Source: a virus
DNA length: 23,799 bases
Strand: one strand, 5' to 3'
Virus record (IMG/VR): IMGVR_UViG_3300023294_001163
Span: 1 to 23,799 of that record
Numbering within the stretch: position 1 is the first letter of the stretch; each line of letters opens with the position of its first letter. The notes under the pieces are model-generated. The model made no database searches. It saw only the letters and a program-made list of their open reading frames with translations, and was not told the DNA's origin. This document shows, piece by piece, positions 6,272 to 13,333 of the stretch. The position numbers and the translations under genes were made by a program.

Positions 6272-6844
6272 GAATGGTATAAAGAATTTATAGGAGTGTA
6301 TGAAAATATAATTTCTAAGGAATTATGTGAAGAAGTTATGAACTTAATGAATAATATAGAATTAGGAGAAAGATCTATAGAAGAAGGAAGAGGATTAAAA
6401 AAAGAAGATTATGGTTCTCACCTTGAATTTCACAACCTAGAACTAACTAATAATATCAAAAATATTTTATATACCCAAATTATACCTTTATATTCTAATA
6501 AATATTCTATATTTAAAAACATATACCCCTTACATATTCCTGCCTTTAAAATCCAAAAAACTATTCCTTCTGGGGGATATCATGAATGGCATTGTGAAAG
6601 TTCTACTTGGAATAATAGACATAGAATAGGAGCTTATACTATATATCTAAATGATGTAGAAGAAGGGGGTGAAACTGAATTTCTATATCAATCTCTAAGA
6701 GTAAAACCTACACAAGGTACAGTATGTATATTTCCTGCGGGATACACACATACCCATAGAGGTAATCCTCCTCTTTCTAGAGAAAAATATATTATTACAG
6801 GATGGGTAGAATATTTAGACCCTAAATTATTAGAACAAAATTAA
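6266..6844 (+). CDS. 2-oxoglutarate/Fe(II)-dependent oxygenase, prolyl-4-hydroxylase-like
   Basis: The 192-residue protein has a double-stranded beta-helix core with the iron facial triad. His109-Cys-Glu111 is in YHEWHCESS (an HxE variant of the usual HxD). The distal histidine is in AGYTHTHRGN (His162 or His164), followed by the 2-oxoglutarate-binding basic residue in REKYIITGW. The surrounding pattern IYLNDVEEGGETEF...VKPTQGTVCIFPAG is typical of P4H/PKHD-type hydroxylases, which are frequent in T4-like marine phages. The substrate is unknown. The gene interrupts the clamp-loader operon and is flanked by 25-bp direct repeats, which points to later acquisition. Its ATG lies inside the gp62 stop (ATGA), so it borrowed the junction of the resident operon. 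Confidence 0.9.
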   Translation: MKEWYKEFIGVYENIISKELCEEVMNLMNNIELGERSIEEGRGLKKEDYGSHLEFHNLELTNNIKNILYTQIIPLYSNKYSIFKNIYPLHIPAFKIQKTIPSGGYHEWHCESSTWNNRHRIGAYTIYLNDVEEGGETEFLYQSLRVKPTQGTVCIFPAGYTHTHRGNPPLSREKYIITGWVEYLDPKLLEQN

Positions 6845-6862
6845 AAAACTTTTAAAATGAAA
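6838..6862 (+). repeat. Right copy of the 25-bp direct repeat (fossil gp62 tail)
   Basis: This copy is identical to 6247-6271. It spells the last codons of gp62 (IKKLLK then TGA) but no longer follows gp62. The oxygenase stop (6842-6844) falls inside it, and its ATGAAA is the start of the 6857 gene. Confidence 0.9.
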
Positions 6863-7087
6863 CCACATTTATACAAAATGTTAAAAACCGAAGCTGAAGC
6901 TGAAAAAGCAAAAGCTTTATTATCTCTTGAATTATTATCTAATAACGCTGTAGGAATTGGAGACCATACTACTGGTGATTTTTATTCTAGTGCTACTGAA
7001 GCTTTAATGATGTTAGTTGATGCTGATGACAAATTAAGTATCTTAGAAAAATATTTTAACGGAGATAAAGATAATCTATTAGGATAA
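6857..7087 (+). CDS. Unknown 76-residue acidic helical protein
   Basis: No family was recognised. The first half is a charged helix (TEAEAEKAKALLSLELL, about residues 11-27), followed by a turn with GIGDHTTGDFYSSATEAL and a second helix (MMLVDADDKLSILEKYF). It may be a small two-helix regulator or structural adaptor. Its start ATG is in the right copy of the direct repeat. Before the oxygenase inserted, it probably began in an ATGA overlap with the gp62 stop. It overlaps the next gene by TAATG. Confidence 0.75.
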   Translation: MKPHLYKMLKTEAEAEKAKALLSLELLSNNAVGIGDHTTGDFYSSATEALMMLVDADDKLSILEKYFNGDKDNLLG

Positions 7088-7407
7088 TGAGTGATTCAGT
7101 AACCAAATACTTTGAAAATATGACAAAAATTATAGATGATAACAATGGATGGACTATTACCCCTCATAAACAACCTATTGACAAAGTCTTATGGTACTCA
7201 AACACAACATTTCCAGATAAAAAAGACAAATATGTCCACCAAGTAAAGGAAAAATTTGAAGAACGTTCACAAATCGGTATTAAAAAATATAATACTACCT
7301 TAGAACGTACTGATTTAGATTTAAAAGCATGGTTAACCCACCTCCAAGAAGAATTAATGGATGCTACATTATATATTGAACGCCTAAAAGACGAAGTTGG
7401 AAATTAA
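7087..7407 (+). CDS. MazG-like/all-alpha nucleotide pyrophosphohydrolase-type phage protein
   Basis: The protein has 106 residues. The C-terminal half carries the pattern of small phage all-alpha NTP-pyrophosphatase-like proteins: ERSQIGIKKYNTTLERTDL (a GxxKY-x-TxL element, about residues 59-77), then LTHLQEELMDATLYIERLK with the metal-binding style EE-x-x-D (about 83-101). Such proteins hydrolyse nucleoside triphosphates or act in nucleotide pools. The N-terminal 50 residues are not assigned. The family call is tentative, because only part of the four-helix metal site can be seen in this short protein. It overlaps the next gene by 11 bases. Confidence 0.65.
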   Translation: MSDSVTKYFENMTKIIDDNNGWTITPHKQPIDKVLWYSNTTFPDKKDKYVHQVKEKFEERSQIGIKKYNTTLERTDLDLKAWLTHLQEELMDATLYIERLKDEVGN

Positions 7408-8344
7408 TTACGCTACAGATAAAATAGTTTCGTTCTCTCAATACTCTATGTACAAATCGTGCCCACACAAGTGGTACTTGCAGTATGTAAAGGGTTATAA
7501 AGACGATAAACCAAATATACATTTTGTATTCGGTACTGCAATGCACGAGGCTTTACAACATTATCTCAAAACCATGTACGACGTATCCATAAAAGCCGCT
7601 GATGATGTTGATATCACGCAGTTCTTTAAGGATAGGATGATGGATGAATATAAAAAATACCTAAAGAAAAATAAAGATAAACATTTCTCTACTCCTGAAC
7701 AATTATCCGAATTTTATAAAGATGGGGTGGGTATTTTAGAATGGTTTAAAAAACACAGAAATGGTAGAAGAACTAACTTTTCTAAAAAAACAATGGAGTT
7801 AGTAGGTATTGAAATACCCTTAATTCTACAACCAATTAAAGAACGCCCTAATATTAAATATATGGGGTATGTCGATTTAGTTACTAAAGACAAAACCACC
7901 GGAGATTACACTATTTACGACATAAAAACATCTACAAAAGGATGGAGTAAATGGGAAAAAGGAGATAATGTAAAATCCCAACAATTACTACTCTACAAAA
8001 ATTACTATTCAGAATTATTTAAAGTACCCAAAGATAAAATTAACGTAGAATTTTTTATAGTTAAAAGAAAGATATTAGATTTTAATGATGAAAAATTAAT
8101 GTCACCACACCAAGCATATCGTGTTCAGAACTTTCGCCCAACTGATAATCCAAAACGTTTAAAAGAGGCACAAGAAGATTTTGTAGCTTTTATAAAAGAT
8201 TGTTATACTCCCGAAGGACAACCTATAGATAAAGAATTTCCAAAACACCCCTCTAAATTATGTGATTGGTGTAATTTTGGAAAAAATAGAGAACTATGTG
8301 GGGAAGGCTTGTCTCCTGATGAAAAGTTTTTTACATTAGAGTAA
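7397..8344 (+). CDS. PD-(D/E)XK nuclease, Cas4/RecB-like, with four-cysteine Fe-S signature
   Basis: The 315-residue protein shows the RecB-family nuclease motifs in order. There is SFSQYSMYKSCPHKWYLQY at the N-terminus with Cys22, the FGTAMHEALQH motif with His50, GYVDLV with Asp160, YDIKTS with Asp175 and Lys177, and SQQLLLY as the QxxxY helix. Cys289, Cys292 and Cys301 near the C-terminus (CDWCNF...ELC) complete a 1+3 cysteine set like that of Cas4/AddB, which hold a 4Fe-4S cluster. It should cut or resect DNA, probably during recombination or host DNA breakdown. The start is a TTG at 7397, because the same frame has a stop at 7385-7387 and the next ATG (7448) would remove the conserved N-terminus. 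Confidence 0.88.
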   Translation: MEINYATDKIVSFSQYSMYKSCPHKWYLQYVKGYKDDKPNIHFVFGTAMHEALQHYLKTMYDVSIKAADDVDITQFFKDRMMDEYKKYLKKNKDKHFSTPEQLSEFYKDGVGILEWFKKHRNGRRTNFSKKTMELVGIEIPLILQPIKERPNIKYMGYVDLVTKDKTTGDYTIYDIKTSTKGWSKWEKGDNVKSQQLLLYKNYYSELFKVPKDKINVEFFIVKRKILDFNDEKLMSPHQAYRVQNFRPTDNPKRLKEAQEDFVAFIKDCYTPEGQPIDKEFPKHPSKLCDWCNFGKNRELCGEGLSPDEKFFTLE

Positions 8345-8350
8345 GTTTGC

Positions 8351-8366
8351 GTATATTTATATATAC
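8351..8366 (+). promoter_or_regulatory. Weak promoter with an overlapping 6-bp inverted repeat before the RHH gene
   Basis: TATATTTA at 8352-8359 matches the -7 box seen at 1728 and 4238, again preceded by CG/GCG. However, the -33 position has TTT rather than TTG. GTATAT (8351-8356) and ATATAC (8361-8366) form an inverted repeat with a TTAT spacer across this box, a candidate operator for the small DNA-binding protein encoded 17 bases later. Confidence 0.4.
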
Positions 8367-8382
8367 AATAACAAAATATATT

Positions 8383-8574
8383 ATGAGCAAAGCAGGTTTA
8401 CAATTAACAAGTGTTAAAGTACACAGAGATTTATTTGAAGATTTTAAAATCGAATGTATCAAGACAAAATTTAGTTTACAAAAATTAACTGATAGAGCAT
8501 TATACCTCTACCTTACATCCGATGAATTTAAAAAACAAATTCACAATCAAACAAATTTAACAATAGATAAATAA
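8383..8574 (+). CDS. Small ribbon-helix-helix-like protein (putative transcription regulator)
   Basis: The protein has 63 residues from the ATG at 8383. A longer reading from a TTG at 8347 is possible, but it would place the promoter-like box inside the gene, so I prefer the ATG. The layout is a short strand (LQLTSVKVHRDLFEDFK), a helix (ECIKTKF), a turn and a second helix (SLQKLTDRALYLYL). This is the size and order of CopG/Arc/MetJ-type ribbon-helix-helix proteins. It may repress its own promoter at 8351-8366. It marks the border between the replication genes and the sugar island. The fold call is by pattern only. Confidence 0.6.
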   Translation: MSKAGLQLTSVKVHRDLFEDFKIECIKTKFSLQKLTDRALYLYLTSDEFKKQIHNQTNLTIDK

Positions 8575-8585
8575 ACTACAAATTA

Positions 8586-8669
8586 ATGTCAAACCTTAAA
8601 AACAAATATGGTCGTCACATTGAGAAAGAATACAGGAAAAAAATCCTCTTTCTCTGTGACGACATTTGA
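8586..8669 (+). CDS. 27-codon ORF: apparent N-terminus of the next glycosyltransferase, cut by an in-frame TGA
   Basis: This ORF starts 11 bases after the previous stop, the normal spacing here, and ends at TGA 8667-8669. It is in the same frame as the glycosyltransferase that begins at 8676, with only GTT AGA between. Its end, RKKILFLCDDI, is a classic first Rossmann strand of a GT-B enzyme. Joined across the TGA it runs straight into RMHSGIATMAREIV, the expected glycine-containing loop and helix. The simplest reading is one ancestral gene from 8586 to 10046 with a nonsense codon at 8667, or a two-codon insertion TGAGTT. Alternatives are a leader peptide that controls translation of the enzyme, stop-codon readthrough, or a sequencing error. 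Confidence 0.6.
   Translation: MSNLKNKYGRHIEKEYRKKILFLCDDI
8611..8663 (+). other. Strong RNA hairpin just upstream of the TGA and the glycosyltransferase start
   Basis: GTCGTCACA (8611-8619) pairs with TGTGACGAC (8655-8663). After a TT bulge, GAGAAAGA (8622-8629) pairs with TCTTTCTC (8647-8654). GGA (8635-8637) pairs with TCC (8644-8646) around a six-A loop. That is 20 base pairs, all perfect apart from the bulges. There is no T-tract after it, so it is not a standard terminator. It ends three bases before the TGA. Confidence 0.85.
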
Positions 8670-8675
8670 GTTAGA

Positions 8676-10046
8676 ATGCATAGTGGAATAGCCACAATGG
8701 CAAGAGAAATAGTATTAGGAACCTGTCACAAGTATAATTGGGTTAATGCAGGGGCTGCCATTAACCACCCCGAAGTTGGAAAACGAATTGATTTAAGTGC
8801 TGATACGAGTAATCGTGCAGGAATAACTGATGCCTCGGTATTTTTATATCCCCAAAATGGGTATGGAGATTCTACCTTAATTCGCAAAATGTTAAAAGAG
8901 GAAAAACCAGATGCTATATTTTTCTTTACAGATCCCCGTTATTGGGAATGGTTGTTTCAAATTGAAAACGAAATTCGTACTAAAGTCCCAATGGTATATC
9001 TAAACATTTGGGATGACCTACCAGCCCCGATGTATAATGAATCATACTACGAATCATGTGACACCTTATTAGCAATCTCTAAACAAACTGAAAATATTAA
9101 CAGAGTTGTTTTAGGTGAAAAAGCTAAAGATAAGATTATAGCTTATGTGCCCCATGGTATTAATGAAGAACAATTTTTCCCTATAACAGAGGAACACGAA
9201 AAATGGGATGAATTACAAAAAGCCAAAAAACAATTATTTGGAGATAAAGAATTCAAACACGTATTTTTCTTTAATTCAAGAAATATTAGAAGAAAGGCCA
9301 TATCAAACCTTATAGCAGCCTACTCAGTATTTAAAGATAATTTACCTGAAGATCAGAAAAAAGATGTGGCATTAGTATTACATACCCAACCTATAGATGA
9401 AAATGGAACCGATTTATATGCAGTTCGCGATTTATTTTTAGGTGAGGATCCAAGTGTAATATTTTCTACTGGTAAATTAGCTACAGAAAGTATGAATTAC
9501 CTTTATAATTTAGCTGATATTACAATTTTACCATCTAACGCTGAAGGTTGGGGGTTAGCTTTAACTGAATCTATGATGGCGGGTACAATGATTTTAGCTA
9601 ATGTTACAGGTGGTATGCAAGACCAAATGCGTTTTGAAGACGAAGACGGAAATTGGATTAAATTTAGTGCAGATTTCCCATCAAATCATCAAGGAACTTA
9701 CAAGAAACATGGTAAATGGGCTATACCAATTTTCCCTGCCGTATCTACATTAGTAGGTTCACCAAAAACACCATATATTTTCGAAGACCATGTTGATTTT
9801 AAAGAATTAGCCGAAAAATTAAAACAATCATACAAAATGTCTAAAGAAGACATAGCAGAAGCAGGAAAAGCCGCTCGTGAATGGGTTACATCAGATGAAT
9901 CCGGTATGTCTGCCAGAATGATGAATGAAAACATAATCAAACATATGGATGAAACAATTAACACGTTTACTCCAAGAAAGAAATTTGATTTTATTAAAAT
10001 ATACAAATTAAAAGTTAATAAGTTACAACACAAATTAGTATATTAA
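8676..10046 (+). CDS. Glycosyltransferase, GT-B fold, GT4-like
   Basis: The protein has 456 residues from the ATG at 8676. The C-terminal Rossmann domain has the retaining-transferase E-x7-E motif EGWGLALTE (Glu290 and Glu298) followed by GTMILANVTGGMQDQM. Before it, KHVFFFNSRNIRRKAISNLI is the usual nucleotide-sugar domain entry (strand, then R/K pair), and ADITILPS precedes the motif. As annotated from 8676 the protein lacks the first strand of the N-terminal domain, which is encoded in frame upstream (8586-8666) but separated by a TGA. It may thus be made by readthrough or be a shortened form. It is the first enzyme of the sugar island; the sugar and acceptor are unknown. Confidence 0.85.
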   Translation: MHSGIATMAREIVLGTCHKYNWVNAGAAINHPEVGKRIDLSADTSNRAGITDASVFLYPQNGYGDSTLIRKMLKEEKPDAIFFFTDPRYWEWLFQIENEIRTKVPMVYLNIWDDLPAPMYNESYYESCDTLLAISKQTENINRVVLGEKAKDKIIAYVPHGINEEQFFPITEEHEKWDELQKAKKQLFGDKEFKHVFFFNSRNIRRKAISNLIAAYSVFKDNLPEDQKKDVALVLHTQPIDENGTDLYAVRDLFLGEDPSVIFSTGKLATESMNYLYNLADITILPSNAEGWGLALTESMMAGTMILANVTGGMQDQMRFEDEDGNWIKFSADFPSNHQGTYKKHGKWAIPIFPAVSTLVGSPKTPYIFEDHVDFKELAEKLKQSYKMSKEDIAEAGKAAREWVTSDESGMSARMMNENIIKHMDETINTFTPRKKFDFIKIYKLKVNKLQHKLVY

Positions 10047-10049
10047 GTT

Positions 10050-11345
10050 ATGAGTAAACCATTTATAGTAGTTAGTTGCCCACTTGAAACTTATAGCGGT
10101 TACGGCTCTCGCAGCCGCGATATCGCAAGAGCACTAATCAAATCAGATAAATACGACGTTAAGTTTTTATCTCAAAGATGGGGGAATACCCCATTTGGTT
10201 TTTTAGATGAAAACGATGAAGAAGATAAAAAGTTACTAGATAGAATCATTCCAATCCCACTACAAAGACAACCTGATGTATGGGTGCAAATATCAATCCC
10301 AGACGAGTTCCAAAAAATAGGTAAATTCAATATTGGTATAACTGCGGGAATAGAAACCGATACCTGTGATGTAAGGTTTATACAAGGAGCTAATAATATG
10401 GATTTAATTTTAGGTTCATCTAAACATTCACTAGCTGCATTATTAAACACTCAATACGAACAAAAAGATAAAGAGGGTAAATCACAAGGTGTAATTAAGT
10501 TTGAGAAAAAAGCAGACATATTATTTGAAGGTGTAGATTTAGAAAAATATTTTTATATTGAACCTAAAGACTTGCCTAAGACGGAACTTGTAGAATCTTT
10601 AGATACAATTAATGAGGCATTTTGTTTCTTATTTGTAGGGCATTGGTTAAAAGGTAGTTATGGAGAAGATAGGAAAAATGTAGCTGTATTAGTTAAAACA
10701 TTTTTAGAGACATTTAAAAATAAAAAAGGTGCACCTGCCTTAATTATGAAAACAATGTCAGGTCCTGCTTCTATAATGGATAGAGAAGAAATCCTAAAGA
10801 AAATTGATGCTATTAGAAGTACGATAAACGGTAAATTACCTAATATTTACTTAATACATGGAGAAGTAGATGACGAAGACATAAACCATTTATATAACCA
10901 CCCTAAAGTTAAAGCAATGGTTAACTTAACCAAAGGTGAAGGATTCGGACGTCCCTTACTTGAATTTACCCAAAGTAAAAAACCAATAATTGCTTCAAAT
11001 TGGAGTGGACATTTAGATTTCCTAAACCCTGAATTTGCAAGTTTAGTACCTGGTGAACTTAAACCCGTACACGAATCAGCTATTCAAGATAGGTTAATAA
11101 TTAAAGATTCAAAATGGTTTGCTGCTGATGTAAACTTCACTACATTGTTATTAAAAGACTATGTAAGTAGCTATAAAGGGTATGCCGAAAAAGGTAAGCG
11201 TTTAGGACATTATTGTAAAACAAACTTCTCATTTGAAAAAATGCAAGAAAAGTTAGAAGCCATAATGGACGCAAATGCACCTAAAAAAGTAGAAATTAAG
11301 CTCCCAAACATTAAAAAAATCTCATTACCTAAAAAACCAGCATAA
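10050..11345 (+). CDS. Glycosyltransferase, GT-B fold, GT4-like
   Basis: The 431-residue protein opens with SKPFIVVSCPLETYSGYGSR, a first strand followed by the serine/glycine-rich donor loop. The C-terminal domain has the E-x7-E motif GEGFGRPLLEF (Glu297 and Glu305), preceded by KAMVNLTK and followed by KKPIIASNWSGHLDFL. The arrangement is that of retaining GT4-type enzymes, as in the preceding gene, but the two proteins are not close copies. The C-terminal 25 residues are lysine-rich (KKVEIKLPNIKKISLPKKPA), perhaps a basic tail for membrane or protein contact. The gene starts three bases after the upstream gene and overlaps the next by TAATG. Confidence 0.85.
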   Translation: MSKPFIVVSCPLETYSGYGSRSRDIARALIKSDKYDVKFLSQRWGNTPFGFLDENDEEDKKLLDRIIPIPLQRQPDVWVQISIPDEFQKIGKFNIGITAGIETDTCDVRFIQGANNMDLILGSSKHSLAALLNTQYEQKDKEGKSQGVIKFEKKADILFEGVDLEKYFYIEPKDLPKTELVESLDTINEAFCFLFVGHWLKGSYGEDRKNVAVLVKTFLETFKNKKGAPALIMKTMSGPASIMDREEILKKIDAIRSTINGKLPNIYLIHGEVDDEDINHLYNHPKVKAMVNLTKGEGFGRPLLEFTQSKKPIIASNWSGHLDFLNPEFASLVPGELKPVHESAIQDRLIIKDSKWFAADVNFTTLLLKDYVSSYKGYAEKGKRLGHYCKTNFSFEKMQEKLEAIMDANAPKKVEIKLPNIKKISLPKKPA

Positions 11346-11800
11346 TGAAAGATAAACTAGACATATGCCCCAAATGTGGTTCAGATGCGTGCTACGTAGT
11401 TCCACTTAATAGTACAGCCAACACCTATAACTGTTTTGGTTGTGGTTTTACTACAAATGACTTAATGAAACGAGGTGAATTTAACTTCGAAGAATACGAA
11501 GAGACAATCCCAGAACTTTATAAAGATATTAAGGTAATGGATGATGAAGAACGTATTTGGTATCCTATTACAATAAACATTCACAATAAAGGAACAGTAT
11601 TTGTCCATGGAACAGATGCTACAAATTGGGAGTGGGCTGGTGTAAAGGTTAAAGAAGTAACAGAAGAGGAAAAAGGTAAGTTCAAAATACCTGGTACTGA
11701 CGAATTTTATGCCCATAAAACAGACATGACTACTTTAAAGAAATTTGGTAGAAAAGACTTTATAGAAGGATTAGACTACATCAACTTTTTCGAAGAATAG
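11345..11800 (+). CDS. Unknown 151-residue zinc-ribbon protein
   Basis: The N-terminus holds a zinc ribbon: Cys8-x2-Cys11 (CPKCG) and Cys30-x2-Cys33 (CFGCG), spaced as in primase-type or topoisomerase-type ribbons. The remaining 110 residues (from about ELYKDIKVMDDEERIWYP) look like a separate beta-rich domain, with WYPITINIHNKGTVFVHG and an acidic C-terminus ending FFEE. The function is not recognised. Its place between two glycosyltransferase genes suggests it belongs to the island, though zinc-ribbon phage proteins often bind nucleic acid or other phage proteins. It is followed after one base by the next gene. Confidence 0.75.
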   Translation: MKDKLDICPKCGSDACYVVPLNSTANTYNCFGCGFTTNDLMKRGEFNFEEYEETIPELYKDIKVMDDEERIWYPITINIHNKGTVFVHGTDATNWEWAGVKVKEVTEEEKGKFKIPGTDEFYAHKTDMTTLKKFGRKDFIEGLDYINFFEE

Positions 11801-11801
11801 T

Positions 11802-12434
11802 ATGATATCATTTTTAGTTACAGCATATAACGAGTACGAAGATTTAAAACGTCTTTTAGGACAATTAACCCAAGTTATTAAAGATTCTGATGAATTAGTT
11901 ATCCAGTTAGATACAAAGGCTACTGTTGAAGTGATACAGTTGGTAGACGAATTTATTGTAAAAAATAAAGATGGCATGTTAATTAAAAAGTGCCATTTTG
12001 ATTTAAATGGAGATTTTGCTTCATTTAAAAACAATGCTAAAAGTTATTGTACTAAAGATTTCATTTTTCAAATCGACGCAGATGAAACCTTATCAGAAAC
12101 ATTTGGTACAGTAATCCATCAAGTATTAGAATCAAATGAAGAAATTGACTTAATGTCTGTACCACGTGTTAATATTGTTAAAGGGTTAGAACAAAACGAT
12201 GTTATAAGATGGGGGTGGCAATTAAATAACCAAGGTTGGGTCAATTGGCCTGACAACCAGCATCGAATTTTTAGAAACAAACCTGAAATAAAGTGGGTAA
12301 ATAAAGTCCATGAAAAAATTATAGGTTGGAAGACATACGCAGATTTACCTTGCGAAGACGATTCATATGCCTTATACCATATTAAGGATATAGATAGACA
12401 AAGAGCACAAAACGAATTTTATTCAACGTTATGA
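11802..12434 (+). CDS. Glycosyltransferase, GT-A fold, GT2-like
   Basis: The 210-residue protein begins MISFLVTAYNEYEDLKRLL, the standard GT2 opening. The metal/nucleotide site is the DxD-type motif QIDADETLS (Asp92-Ala-Asp94-Glu95) after ENNAKSYC-like helix residues. The C-terminal part NNQGWVNWPDNQHRIFRNKP and VHEKIIGW is the acceptor side seen in short GT2 enzymes such as SunS/waaE-like ones. It should use a nucleotide-sugar donor with inversion. The gene overlaps fcl by ATGA. Confidence 0.85.
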   Translation: MISFLVTAYNEYEDLKRLLGQLTQVIKDSDELVIQLDTKATVEVIQLVDEFIVKNKDGMLIKKCHFDLNGDFASFKNNAKSYCTKDFIFQIDADETLSETFGTVIHQVLESNEEIDLMSVPRVNIVKGLEQNDVIRWGWQLNNQGWVNWPDNQHRIFRNKPEIKWVNKVHEKIIGWKTYADLPCEDDSYALYHIKDIDRQRAQNEFYSTL

Positions 12435-13333
12435 AAACACTAATTACTGGAGGAGGAGGAATGGTTGGTTCAGCCATGGAATCCGAATTAAAACTAACTC
12501 GCGAATATTGCGATTTAACAAATAGAAGACAAACCGAAACTTTATTTCAAACTATTAAACCAGAAGGTGTAATTCACTGTGCTGGTAAAGTAGGAGGTGT
12601 TGGTGGAAATATGAACTTTAAGGGTGAATATTTTTATGACAACTTAATGATTAATACTAACGTAATAGAAGCATCTCGTAAAGCAGGTGTAAAACGATTA
12701 GTAGCCTTTCTATCTACCTGTGTATTCCCAGATAAAGTCCAATATCCCTTAACAATAGACCAAATCCACACTGGAGAACCACATAGTTCAAACTATCCCT
12801 ACGCATACGCAAAACGTATGGCTGATGTTCAAATTAGAGCATATAGAGAACAATATGGTCTAAACTATACATCGGTTATACCTTCCAACATTTATGGTCC
12901 TAATGATAACTTTTCATTAGAGCACGGACATGTAATGCCTATGTTAATCCATAAATTACACTTAGCCAAAGAAAACAAATCAGACTTTACTGTATGGGGT
13001 AGTGGGAAACCATTAAGAGAATTCATATATTCCGAAGATGTTGCTCGTTTAGCAGAATGGACACTTGAAAACTATAAAGGAACAGACCCCTTAATATTCA
13101 GTGGTGATAGTGAAGTAAGTATTAAAGATTTAGTAGATTTATTGGTTCAAGAATTTAATTTTAAAGGTAAAGTTATATTTGACAGTAATAAACCAGATGG
13201 ACAATTTAAAAAACCATCCGATAACTCTACAATTAAAGAACTTTATCCAAATTTCGAATACACACCCTTCGAGGCAGGAATTAAGAAAACAGTAAAATGG
13301 TTTATAGATAATTATGAAGCAGCAAGAAAATAA
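12431..13333 (+). CDS. fcl: GDP-L-fucose synthase (GDP-4-keto-6-deoxy-D-mannose 3,5-epimerase-4-reductase)
   Basis: The 300-residue short-chain dehydrogenase has the nucleotide loop TGGGGMVGSAM at the N-terminus, then the Fcl-typical AGKVGGVGGNM and LSTCVFPD segments. The catalytic pair is YAYAK (Tyr124 and Lys128), and VIPSNIYGPNDNF closes the substrate pocket. It turns the product of GDP-mannose 4,6-dehydratase into GDP-L-fucose with NADPH. That dehydratase is encoded two genes downstream (13863-14840). The enzyme is slightly shorter than E. coli Fcl (321 residues). The 3' end overlaps the second oxygenase gene by 20 bases. Confidence 0.92.
   Translation: MKTLITGGGGMVGSAMESELKLTREYCDLTNRRQTETLFQTIKPEGVIHCAGKVGGVGGNMNFKGEYFYDNLMINTNVIEASRKAGVKRLVAFLSTCVFPDKVQYPLTIDQIHTGEPHSSNYPYAYAKRMADVQIRAYREQYGLNYTSVIPSNIYGPNDNFSLEHGHVMPMLIHKLHLAKENKSDFTVWGSGKPLREFIYSEDVARLAEWTLENYKGTDPLIFSGDSEVSIKDLVDLLVQEFNFKGKVIFDSNKPDGQFKKPSDNSTIKELYPNFEYTPFEAGIKKTVKWFIDNYEAARK

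Noticed and set aside
7397-8344. CRISPR-Cas system suggested by the Cas4-like nuclease
   Set aside because: No direct-repeat array and no Cas1, Cas2 or effector genes are present; lone Cas4/RecB-like nucleases are common in phages.
8586-10046. Genome-wide reassignment of TGA to a sense codon to explain the interrupted glycosyltransferase
   Set aside because: Six genes end in TGA inside ATGA overlaps (2049, 6267, 12432, 14838, 16158, 22598), with products of sensible length, and no other gene shows internal TGA codons, so TGA acts as a stop here.
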